DNA of 64,000 nt from Halichondria panicea (Eukaryota; Porifera; Demospongiae; Suberitida; Halichondriidae), in the NCBI RefSeq assembly GCF_963675165.1, contig NC_087378.1:8242809-8306808 (forward strand). Direction: 5' to 3'. A program made the translations under genes and the position numbers. Position 1 is the first letter of the stretch. Every line of letters starts with the position of its first letter. This document shows positions 11,276-19,310 of the stretch, in pieces. Under the pieces are notes generated by a model that made no database searches, had not been told where the DNA came from, and saw nothing but the letters and a program-made list of their open reading frames with translations.

Positions 11276-12787
11276 ATGAGTACTAGTCAAGAAAACCTTA
11301 ACCCTACTGATCTGAAAAGCCAATCATACGATGGATTTGAGATCTCCTTTGTGGAACAGCCCCCGAAAGAGCTACCACTAAAGTGCTCTATTTGCCTGGA
11401 GCTTCTCACTGACCCCTGTATCCTTGACTGTGACTGTGGGAGCAACTTCTGTAAAGTGTGTATTGAGAAGGTCAAGAAGAACGGCTATCCTTGTCCCCTA
11501 TGCCAGCAGCAATTTACCACCATCCTCCCCAACAAGCAGCTACAGCGCACCCTCAATGGGCTAATGATCCACTGTCCCCACAGGGCGGATGGCTGCTCCT
11601 GGATGGACGAACTTAGCAAGCTCAAGCAGCACCTCAATCGAATGCCATCCAACGAGACAAGACTAGAAGGCTGTGGGTTCACTGATGTGTTGTGTCAATA
11701 CTGCAAGAAGTTCATTCCTCGTCAATACATCCCTACACACGAAACTGAGACATGTCCCAAGAAGCCGTACATTTGTCAGTATTGTGGCCACTCCTCCGTC
11801 CCCGTTGACAACCACTGGCTTGTCTGCCCCCAGTTCCCTGTCCCCTGTCCATACGAGTGTGGAGAGAGACCCCAACGTCAGGGCCTCGAGCATCATATGG
11901 AGGAGATATGTTTGCAAGCCCCTGTTCTGTGTGAGTTCCGATATGCTGGCTGTGAGGTGGAGCTACCCCGGCAAAACATGGCCAATCATCTGAGAGACAG
12001 CATTGTAGATCACATGACCTTGATGTCCCTCAAACACAGGGAGGAAGTTAGCTCATTGAAGGAAGAGAACCAACTTGTAAAGCAAGAATGTGCTGATTTG
12101 AGAGAAGAAAATAATGCTTTGAAGCGCTGTTTCAGTGAACATGAAATCCAGTTGTTGAAAATTGAGAGTGAACAGAAGGCAAAAGCATTGAAGGAGAGCG
12201 TCACAGATGTGAAAACAAAAAGCGACTGTCAGTTTGATTTCGAGAACCAAATGGAAAGCTTAGAGCGTAAAGTTGATGACCTCACGTCAGAAAAAACTGC
12301 CACCTCATGTGTACAACCATCACCATTTAGAGTACCCATAGAACTTGTAGTTACTGGCGTCAAACAACTCAAACAGCAGGAGGAAGCTAAGTGGAAATCT
12401 CTATCATTTTACTCCAGAGGTGGCTACAAGATGGTGCTTGGAGTTTGCCAATGTAATCGATATGGCTTAGACTTTTCAATTGGTACTTATCTTTCTGTGT
12501 ATATCTTCATCATCCAAGGAGAGTACGATCAGCAGTTAAAATGGCCTTTCCTTGGGACTGTGACTATCACACTAGTTGATCAGAGAAGACCGGAAAAAGA
12601 CATTACAAAAACACTGGATTACACTCGTGAGAACTATGAAGAGGGTGCACAAAGGTTCAACAACACTCTTACCAATGGATTGGGATTGGAAAAGTTTATT
12701 GAGTGGAAGTACCTCAATCCCAACTATTTGAAAGACAATTGTCTTGTGTTCCGTATTGACGATATCGAATATATGTACAACTGGTAA
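11276..12787 (+). CDS. TRAF-like protein copy 2 (RING, TRAF zinc fingers, coiled coil, MATH)
   Basis: Predicted cytoplasmic adaptor or ubiquitin ligase of the TRAF family; such proteins relay receptor signals to NF-kB/JNK pathways. From ATG 11276 (MSTSQENLNPTDLKSQSYDG) it is 503 residues. It has a RING at about 37-77 (CSICLELLTDPC... CPLC), TRAF-type zinc fingers at about 95-250 (CPHRADGCSWMDEL, CQYCKKFIPRQYIPTHE, CQYCGHSS, CPYECGERPQRQ, CEFRYAGCEVELPR), a coiled coil at about 265-345, and a MATH domain from about 360 (PIELVVTGVKQL... YSRGGYKMVLGV... PFLGTVTITLVDQ) to the end. ATG 11276 is preferred over the upstream 11198 ATG because MSTSQE/MSQE starts are shared by the paralogues. The whole gene is one open frame without introns, unlike the surrounding genes. 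In the RING the usual CGH is CGS. Confidence 0.9.
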   Translation: MSTSQENLNPTDLKSQSYDGFEISFVEQPPKELPLKCSICLELLTDPCILDCDCGSNFCKVCIEKVKKNGYPCPLCQQQFTTILPNKQLQRTLNGLMIHCPHRADGCSWMDELSKLKQHLNRMPSNETRLEGCGFTDVLCQYCKKFIPRQYIPTHETETCPKKPYICQYCGHSSVPVDNHWLVCPQFPVPCPYECGERPQRQGLEHHMEEICLQAPVLCEFRYAGCEVELPRQNMANHLRDSIVDHMTLMSLKHREEVSSLKEENQLVKQECADLREENNALKRCFSEHEIQLLKIESEQKAKALKESVTDVKTKSDCQFDFENQMESLERKVDDLTSEKTATSCVQPSPFRVPIELVVTGVKQLKQQEEAKWKSLSFYSRGGYKMVLGVCQCNRYGLDFSIGTYLSVYIFIIQGEYDQQLKWPFLGTVTITLVDQRRPEKDITKTLDYTRENYEEGAQRFNNTLTNGLGLEKFIEWKYLNPNYLKDNCLVFRIDDIEYMYNW

Positions 12788-12880
12788 TTTTTAGATGTGA
12801 TTGTGTACGTATTAATTTTGGTGATGGTCATTTTACATTTGCTTTGCTCACTAGCTACAATGTAATTTTGTAGCCTCTAC

Positions 12881-13292
12881 ACAGGCTCTCCTTTTTCTGT
12901 TCTTTATCACAATCGTTCAATAAGATAAAATACTGTATTAATCGTTCAATGAGATAAAATACGGTATTAATTGGAGGAATAAAGAAAGAAATAGACGTAG
13001 AGTTAGGATAAGGCCACTCCAAGTGATACTCTGGTTTCTGGTCCACCGCCCGCATCAGATTTTATTCTATCTCATTATTGGATTTCTATCTCATTATTTC
13101 TACTACGCATGCGCAGAATGGTCCATGTGGTACAAAATAGTGTGATAATGATATTCATTTGCAAAATAATGAGATTCATAAGGTGAAATTGATAATGACA
13201 TAATGAGAAAAGCCGCCCGCCCGCATGCAATTAGAAAAACTTCAGGACCAGAAACCAGAGTGTCACTTGGAGTGGCCTAAAGGAGAGCCTGT
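12881..13292. mobile_element. MITE-like foldback element with interrupted left arm
   Basis: The left arm pieces ACAGGCTCTCCTTTT (12881-12895) and 13012-13044 (starting GGCCACTCCAAGTGATACTC) pair with one continuous right arm at 13245-13292. The inner 33-bp arms differ at one position. The left arm is split by about 116 bp holding a duplicated TTCAATAAGATAAAATACTG / TTCAATGAGATAAAATACGG unit, so a later insertion or expansion broke it. No transposase is encoded. Confidence 0.8.
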
Positions 13293-13763
13293 ATCGGGAA
13301 GTCGCGTGAGGGTAGAAGGGTGGTAGAAGGGTGAAAATGAGCGTGGGCATGCTGAGCTAGAGATGTTGGACTGCCCACGCAGAGATCTATGACTAATAAA
13401 ACTTTGCCTCGTCTCGGCCATGGAGCCGTGTATCTGTCATGATCCCACTATAGCCAGCTATACCTTAGGCTTAGCTAGATGATCTACTAGTTATGTGTTC
13501 AGATTCTATCAGACTATCACCTTTTCTTGCATGCTATTATATAGTCTACTGATAGTATAGATCAAGAATAGCTTAGTCATCATTATCATATAGCAGGTAG
13601 CTACTGCCACCAGAGCTGGCCACGCTGGTTCTCTGATCTGACTTGCAGCACAGCTTGGTGGTTGTCTCAGTACAGTCTTATTAACTCTGAATGCGTGGGA
13701 GAATATCTTACGTCACGATTGTGGGCTACATATCGCCCATGTTCATAAAAATCCTTGTGGATC

Positions 13764-13833
13764 ACTAGTTGGGCGTGGCCCACCCTGGACGCGAACGTAC
13801 GTTCGCGTCCAGGGTGGGCCACGCCCAACTAGT
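13764..13833. repeat. Perfect 70-bp palindrome with no loop
   Basis: Every base from 13764 (ACTAGTTGGGCGTGGCC...) pairs with its mirror up to 13833, with the centre between 13798 and 13799 (CGT|ACG). It is GC-rich, in contrast to its surroundings. GTGGATCAC flanks it as a direct repeat at 13757-13765 and 13832-13840, overlapping the outer ends of the arms. Confidence 0.92.
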
Positions 13834-13853
13834 GGATCACGCGATTTCCCACA

Positions 13854-13967
13854 CCAGGCCTTACTTTTTCTTAACTGTACGCCCATTTCTTTCTTTGCTG
13901 CCTCACTATGTCTTTCTTATGATTTTATGGATGAATAGTGACAACAGCAAGAAAAAGTAAGGCCTGG
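13854..13967. mobile_element. Short foldback (MITE-like), about 114 bp
   Basis: AGGCCTTACTTTTTCTT (13856-13872) and AAGAAAAAGTAAGGCCT (13949-13965) are exact inverted repeats, with CC/GG extensions. The interior is unrelated to any coding family. Confidence 0.75.
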
Positions 13968-14180
13968 GATCGAGGCTAGTAATTTTGTGCAATGTTTCCT
14001 AAATTGGAAACACTTGTCATTCCCAGACCGATTTGTTTCTAAAATAACGCTAGGTAGATGTGCTAATCACATAAAAATATTATTCAGTGTTAAAAAAAAA
14101 AGCACGTGGCCACTTCTTAGATTTTGTAATCTGTAGTTTCGAGGACAAAGATGAGACGTAGACAGAAAACTAGGACTAGG

Positions 14181-15653
14181 ATGAGTACGAGTAGGAGTCA
14201 AGACAATCCTACTGATCTGAAGAGCCAATCATACAGTCACCAGGATGGATTTGAGATCTCCTTTGTGGAACAGCCTCCGAAAGAGCTACCACTAAAGTGC
14301 TCTATTTGCCTGGAGCTTCTCACTGACCCCTGTATCCTTGACTGTGACTGTGGGAACAACTTCTGTAAAGTGTGTATTGAGAAGGTCAAGAAGAACGGCT
14401 ATCCTTGTCCCCTATGCCAGCAGAAATTTACGACCATCCTCCCCAACAAGCAGCTACAGCGCACCCTCAATGGGCTAATGATCCACTGTCCCCACAGGGC
14501 GGATGGCTGCTCCTGGATGGACGAACTTAGCAAGCTCAAGAAGCACATCAATCAAATGCCATCCAACGAGACAAGACTAGAAGGCTGTGGGCGCACTGAT
14601 GTGTTGTGTCAATACTGCAAGAAGTTCATTTCTCGTCAATACATCCCTACACACGAAACTAAGACATGTCCCAAGAAGCCGTACACTTGTCAGTATTGTG
14701 GTCTCTCCTCTGTCCTCGATGACATCAGAGAAAAGCACTGGCTCGTCTGCCTCCATTTCCCTGTCCCCTGTCCATACGAGTGTGGGAAGAGACTCCAACG
14801 CCAGAGCCTTGAGCTTCATATGGAGAAAAAATGTTTGCTGACCCCTCTACAGTGCGGGTTCCGATATGCTGGTTGTGAGGTAGAGCTACCTCGGCAAGAC
14901 ATGGCCAATCATCTGAGGGATAGCATCGTGGATCACATGACTTTGATGTCCCTCAAACACAGGGAGGACAGAAAGGAAGTTAGTGCATTGAAGGAAGAAT
15001 GTGCTGATTTGAAGGAAGAGAACAAACGTTTGCAGTCTCAATTGGCTGTTGTTAATAGTGAAACTCAAAACTTGAAATTTAAAGTGGTAAAATTGGAGAT
15101 GCAATTGGATCACCAAGCTAGTGCTGTTGTTCCCCCTGTACAATCGTCGCCTCGGGCACCCCTAGTTGTCCCCCCTGTACAACCACCTTCTTCTAAAGTA
15201 CCTCCAGTGAAACTTGTGGTTACTGACGTGAAACAACTCAGACTCCTGAGAGATGACTGGACTTTTGAGCCATTTTACTCGAGAGGTGGCTACAAGATGG
15301 TATTGAATGTTTATCCGTATGGTAATCAATGTGGCTCTGGTACTCATCTTTCTGTGTTCATCCGTCTCGTCCAAGGAGAGTATGATCAGCAACTGCAGTG
15401 GCCTTTCCTTGGGAAAGTAACAGTCACACTAGTGGATCAGAGACTGGGAAGACACAAAACAGAGACATTGTACTACCATAGTTGGAGTAACTGTGGTGCA
15501 CGAAGGTTCAACACTCTTACTAATGCACATGGATGGGACACGTTCATTGAGCATAAGTACCTCCCTCCCAACTATTTGAAAAACGATTGCCTTGTGTTCC
15601 GTATTGACGATATCAAGTACACGACATCAAGCGATGAGAACTGGTTATTTTGA
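14181..15653 (+). CDS. TRAF-like protein copy 3
   Basis: Same architecture as copy 2: RING (CSICLELLTDPCILDCDCG), TRAF zinc fingers with CQYCKKFISRQYIPTHE and CPYECGKRLQRQ, coiled coil, then MATH (PVKLVVTDVKQL, YSRGGYKMVLNVYPYG, PFLGKVTVTLVDQ). From ATG 14181 (MSTSRSQDNPTDLKS) it is 490 residues. An in-frame ATG at 14151 would add ten Arg-rich residues not seen in the paralogues. A Pro-rich hinge with VVPPVQ repeats separates the coiled coil from MATH and is shared with copy 1, which makes these two closest relatives. The C-terminus differs from the others (YTTSSDENWLF). The gene is intronless. The RING His position is Asn (CGNNFC). Unlike copies 2, 4 and 5 it has no shared G-rich element upstream, so its expression may differ. 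Confidence 0.88.
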   Translation: MSTSRSQDNPTDLKSQSYSHQDGFEISFVEQPPKELPLKCSICLELLTDPCILDCDCGNNFCKVCIEKVKKNGYPCPLCQQKFTTILPNKQLQRTLNGLMIHCPHRADGCSWMDELSKLKKHINQMPSNETRLEGCGRTDVLCQYCKKFISRQYIPTHETKTCPKKPYTCQYCGLSSVLDDIREKHWLVCLHFPVPCPYECGKRLQRQSLELHMEKKCLLTPLQCGFRYAGCEVELPRQDMANHLRDSIVDHMTLMSLKHREDRKEVSALKEECADLKEENKRLQSQLAVVNSETQNLKFKVVKLEMQLDHQASAVVPPVQSSPRAPLVVPPVQPPSSKVPPVKLVVTDVKQLRLLRDDWTFEPFYSRGGYKMVLNVYPYGNQCGSGTHLSVFIRLVQGEYDQQLQWPFLGKVTVTLVDQRLGRHKTETLYYHSWSNCGARRFNTLTNAHGWDTFIEHKYLPPNYLKNDCLVFRIDDIKYTTSSDENWLF

Positions 15654-15900
15654 TTGTATTGTTAGGTTTGATTGATTATGATCTGCTGCCTGTTATTATT
15701 GTTCTCCTGTTGGATATTGAGTATCAAACAATGACTTTACAAAATTTAATTATATATAGTAGCTGTGTTTGAGCATAGATACACGTATCTATGGTTTGAG
15801 CTTTCAGACCAGCCCCACCCCCCTCTTCTGCTGCACTGACCAGTGGGGCTAAATAATTATACCTGGAAGTGGGAGGGACTGCTCAAAACATAACAAAGAG
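15654..15900. promoter_or_regulatory. Spacer and promoter, TRAF-like copies 3 to 4
   Basis: A 247-bp spacer. It contains CTTTCAGACCAGCCCCACCC (about 15801), repeated from upstream of copy 2, and the G-rich element GGAAGTGGGAGGGACTGCTC plus A at 15865-15885, which ends 16 bp before the ATG. Confidence 0.6.
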
Positions 15901-17406
15901 ATGAGTACCAGTCAAGAAACCCTTAACCCTACTGATCTGAAGAGCCAATCATACAGTCATCGCGATGGATTTGAGATCTCCTTTGTGGAACCCCCGAAAG
16001 AGCTGCCACTAAAGTGCTCTATTTGCCTGGAGCTTCTCACTGACCCCTGTATCCTTGACTGTGACTGTGGGAGCAACTTCTGTAAAGTGTGTATTGAGAA
16101 GGTCAAGAAGAACCACTATCCTTGTCCTCTATGCCAGCAGCAATTTACGACTATTTTCCCCAACAAGCAGCTACAGCGCACCCTCAATGGACTAATGATC
16201 CACTGTCCCCACAGGGCGGGTGGCTGCTCCTGGATGGACGAACTTGGCAAGCTCAAGCAGCACCTCAATCGAATGCCATCCAGCGAGACAAGACTAGAAG
16301 GCTGTGGGCACACTGATGTGTTGTGTCAGTACTGCAAGAAGTACATTCTTCGTAAAGACATCCTTACACACGAAACTGAGACATGTCCGAAAAAACCGTA
16401 CACTTGTCAGTATTGTAGCCACCCCTCTGTCCTCGATGACATCAGAGAGAACCACTGGCTCGTTTGCCCCCAGCTCCCTGTCCCCTGTCCATACGAGTGT
16501 GGGGAGAGGCCCCAACGTCAGGGCCTCGAGCTTCATGTGAACAAAAAATGTTTGCTGGCCCCTGTTCTGTGCGATTTCCGGTACGCTGGTTGTGAGGTGG
16601 AGCTATCTCGACGAGACATGGCCAATCATCTGAGGGATAGCATCGCAGATCACATGACCTTGATGTCCCTCAAACACAGGGAGGAAGTTAGCTCATTGAA
16701 GGAGGAGAACCAACTTGTAAAGCAAGAATGTGCTGATTTGAAGGCCAGTTTTGAGGCTGAAGTTCGGTTGCTGAAGATTGAGAGTGAACAGAAGATGAAT
16801 AATAGCCTCGCAGATGTGAGAAAAGATTGTTACATCAGTTTACAGTGTAATCTCGATGACCGCGTTGAAGAATTGGTGTGTCAAATGGATGACCTCAAGG
16901 CAGAGATACAGTCAGAGACGTCCCAAGCTGCCGCCTCATGTGTTCAGCCTTCACTGTGTAGAGTACCTCCTGTGGAAATTGTGGTTACAAACGTGAAACA
17001 TCTCAGACAGCAAAGAGATAACTGGACTTCTGAACCATTTTACTCGAGAGGTGGCTACAAGATGGTGTTGAAGGTTCTCCCGTATGGTGATCAAGATGGC
17101 TGTGGTACTCATCTTTCTGTGTACATCTATATAATCAAAGGAGAGTACGACCATCAGTTGAAGTGGCCTTTTTTGGGGCAAGTATCTATCACACTAGTGG
17201 ATCAGAGACTGGAAAGACATAAAACGAATGTAATGGCCGTCACCCGTGAGAACAGTGATAATATTGCACGAAGATACAACAACACTCTTACTGGTGGATT
17301 GGGATACCCCACATTCATTGAGTATAAGTACCTTTCCCCGAACTATTTAAAAGACGATTGCCTTGTGTTCCGTATTGACGATATCAAATACATGTACAAC
17401 TGGTGA
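15901..17406 (+). CDS. TRAF-like protein copy 4
   Basis: 501 residues from ATG 15901 (MSTSQETLNPTDLKSQSYSH). It has a RING (CSICLELLTDPCILDCDCGS), TRAF-type zinc fingers (CQYCKKYILRKDILTHE, CQYCSHPSV, CPYECGERPQRQ, CDFRYAGCEVELSR), a coiled coil (VSSLKEENQLVKQECADLKA onwards) and a MATH domain (PPVEIVVTNVKHL, YSRGGYKMVLKVLPYG, PFLGQVSITLVDQ) ending KYMYNW like copies 2 and 5. It is a single open frame with no introns. Its zinc-finger half is nearest to copy 5 (RKDILTHETETCPKKPY in both), pointing to stepwise tandem duplication or gene conversion. Predicted role: adaptor or E3 ligase in immune or developmental receptor signalling, by family only. Confidence 0.9.
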   Translation: MSTSQETLNPTDLKSQSYSHRDGFEISFVEPPKELPLKCSICLELLTDPCILDCDCGSNFCKVCIEKVKKNHYPCPLCQQQFTTIFPNKQLQRTLNGLMIHCPHRAGGCSWMDELGKLKQHLNRMPSSETRLEGCGHTDVLCQYCKKYILRKDILTHETETCPKKPYTCQYCSHPSVLDDIRENHWLVCPQLPVPCPYECGERPQRQGLELHVNKKCLLAPVLCDFRYAGCEVELSRRDMANHLRDSIADHMTLMSLKHREEVSSLKEENQLVKQECADLKASFEAEVRLLKIESEQKMNNSLADVRKDCYISLQCNLDDRVEELVCQMDDLKAEIQSETSQAAASCVQPSLCRVPPVEIVVTNVKHLRQQRDNWTSEPFYSRGGYKMVLKVLPYGDQDGCGTHLSVYIYIIKGEYDHQLKWPFLGQVSITLVDQRLERHKTNVMAVTRENSDNIARRYNNTLTGGLGYPTFIEYKYLSPNYLKDDCLVFRIDDIKYMYNW

Positions 17407-17520
17407 TTCTTTCGCAATAATTCCTGTGTGTAGCTATTTGTGCTGTGTGATATGATTGGGTTCATGTGATTACAATGTACATAGAGTGGCAGCCATAGAG
17501 TTGCATGCGCTAGCTTAGTT

Positions 17521-17541
17521 GAAAGTGGGAGGGGCTGCTCA
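17521..17541 (+). promoter_or_regulatory. Shared upstream element, TRAF-like copy 5
   Basis: GAAAGTGGGAGGGGCTGCTC plus A, 108 bp before the ATG at 17629. It is the same element as at 11211 and 15865. Confidence 0.6.
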
Positions 17542-17628
17542 ACGCTCAACCACGTGGACGCAGCTCAAGACAAGAAACGAAACAACACCTAGTACCTAGC
17601 CTAGCCTAGCCTGTACTACAATCTAGTG

Positions 17629-19050
17629 ATGAGTAGTCTAACCAGCAGCTCATATCATCACGATGGATTGCAGATCTCCTTTGTGAAGCAGCCTTCTCGA
17701 GAGCTCCAGCTAGAGTGTTCTATTTGCCTGCAACTGCTCACCGACCCATCTGTCAGCTGTGACTGTGGGAGCAGCTTCTGTAATCCATGCATTGAGTCTG
17801 TCAAGAGAAGACAAAATCCTTGTCCCCTGTGCAACCAACTATTTACCACTATTCTCCCCAACAAGCAGCTACAGCGCACCCTCAATGGGCTAACGATCCA
17901 CTGTCCCCACAGGGCGGATGGCTGCTCCTGGATGGACGAACTTAGCAAGCTCAAGCAGCACCTCAATCGAATGCCATCTGGCGAGACAAGACTAGAAGGC
18001 TGTGGGCACACCGATGTGTTGTGTCAGTACTGCAAGAAGTTCATTCTTCGTAAAGACATCCTTACACACGAAACTGAGACATGTCCGAAGAAACCGTACG
18101 CTTGTCAGTATTGCGGCCATTCGTCCATCTTCGATGACGTCAGAGAGAACCACTGGCTCGTCTGCCCCAAGCTCTCTGTCCCCTGTCCATACAAATGTGG
18201 GGAGAGGCCCCAACGTCAGGGCTTGGAGATTCACGTAAACAAAAAATGTTTGCTGGTCCCTGTTCTGTGTGATTTCCGGTACGCTGGTTGTGAGGTGGAG
18301 CTATCTCGACGAGACATGGCCAATCATCTGAGATATAGCATCGCGGATCACATGACCTTGATGTCCCTCAAACACAGAGAGGAAGTTAGCTCATTGAAGG
18401 AAGAGAACCAACTTGTAAAGCAAGAATGTGCTGATTTGAAGGCCAGTTTTGAGGCTGAAGTTCTGTTTCTGAAGATCGAGAGTGAACGGAAGTTGAATAA
18501 TAGCCTCGCAGATGTGAGAGGTGATAGCAACAACAGTGTACAGTTTGATCAGAAATCAGACACTCCATCAGAGCCTCCCCAAACTACCGTCGTGTGTGTC
18601 CAACCTTCACTGCTTGTGGAACTACTGGTCACTCGCATGAAGCAACTCAGGCGCCGACGTGTTGAGTGGACTTCTGAACCATTTTACTCGAGAGGCGGCT
18701 ACACGATGGTGCTGGGTGTGTACCCATATGGTAATCAAGGTGGCTATGGTACTCATCTTTCTGTGTACATCTACATCATCCAAGGAGAGTATGACCAGCA
18801 ACTAAACTGGCCCTTCCTCGGCACGGTGACTATCACACTAGTGGACCAGAGACTGGGAAGAAACAGAATGGATACCTTGTGCTACACTCGTGACAATAGT
18901 CAAGATGGAGCACGGAGATACAACAGCACCCTCACCAATGGATGGGGATGGGAGAAGTTCATTGAATTGAATTACCTTTCTTCGTACTATTTGAAGGACA
19001 ATTGTCTTGTGTTCCAAATTAACGATATACAATACAAGTACAACTGGTGA
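17629..19050 (+). CDS. TRAF-like protein copy 5
   Basis: 473 residues from ATG 17629 (MSSLTSSSYHHDGLQISFV). A GTG one codon earlier is not needed. The RING is the most diverged in the cluster (CSICLQLLTDPSVSCDCGSS, CNPCIESVKRRQNPCPLC), missing two residues before CDCG. The TRAF zinc fingers, coiled coil and MATH (VELLVTRMKQL, YSRGGYTMVLGVYPYG, PFLGTVTITLVDQ) follow, ending QYKYNW. The hinge between coiled coil and MATH is short. It is intronless and preceded by the shared G-rich element. It is the last copy in the array; beyond it lies PRMT9 on the other strand. Confidence 0.9.
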   Translation: MSSLTSSSYHHDGLQISFVKQPSRELQLECSICLQLLTDPSVSCDCGSSFCNPCIESVKRRQNPCPLCNQLFTTILPNKQLQRTLNGLTIHCPHRADGCSWMDELSKLKQHLNRMPSGETRLEGCGHTDVLCQYCKKFILRKDILTHETETCPKKPYACQYCGHSSIFDDVRENHWLVCPKLSVPCPYKCGERPQRQGLEIHVNKKCLLVPVLCDFRYAGCEVELSRRDMANHLRYSIADHMTLMSLKHREEVSSLKEENQLVKQECADLKASFEAEVLFLKIESERKLNNSLADVRGDSNNSVQFDQKSDTPSEPPQTTVVCVQPSLLVELLVTRMKQLRRRRVEWTSEPFYSRGGYTMVLGVYPYGNQGGYGTHLSVYIYIIQGEYDQQLNWPFLGTVTITLVDQRLGRNRMDTLCYTRDNSQDGARRYNSTLTNGWGWEKFIELNYLSSYYLKDNCLVFQINDIQYKYNW

Positions 19051-19310
19051 TTACTATGTATCCAATGTTGTTGTGTAGATCACATGTGATTTGTTATGAT
19101 TGTCATACATACATACTGATTTGTTCATGCATCTTTCATAGTCACTTCCATATATCACTTATTCCTCATGTTCTGAGTTGATTCACAATTTCATTATCAT
19201 TCATCAAAATTCTTTTTATATATCCATGTAGTTGATTGTTGACAATAATAACTTATTTGAATTGGATGAGCAACAATGAACAGTACCATTAACTGTAATG
19301 AGTCAACTAG

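Larger units (their letters stand above)
12788..14180. other. Intergenic region rich in foldback elements, TRAF-like copies 2 to 3
   Basis: No gene was recognised in 1.4 kb. It contains a foldback element (12881-13292), a perfect 70-bp palindrome (13764-13833) and a second foldback (13854-13967) lying almost end to end. Its right part has the repeat-family end CCTGGGATCGAGGCTAG. The shared G-rich element of the other copies is absent before copy 3. Confidence 0.7.
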
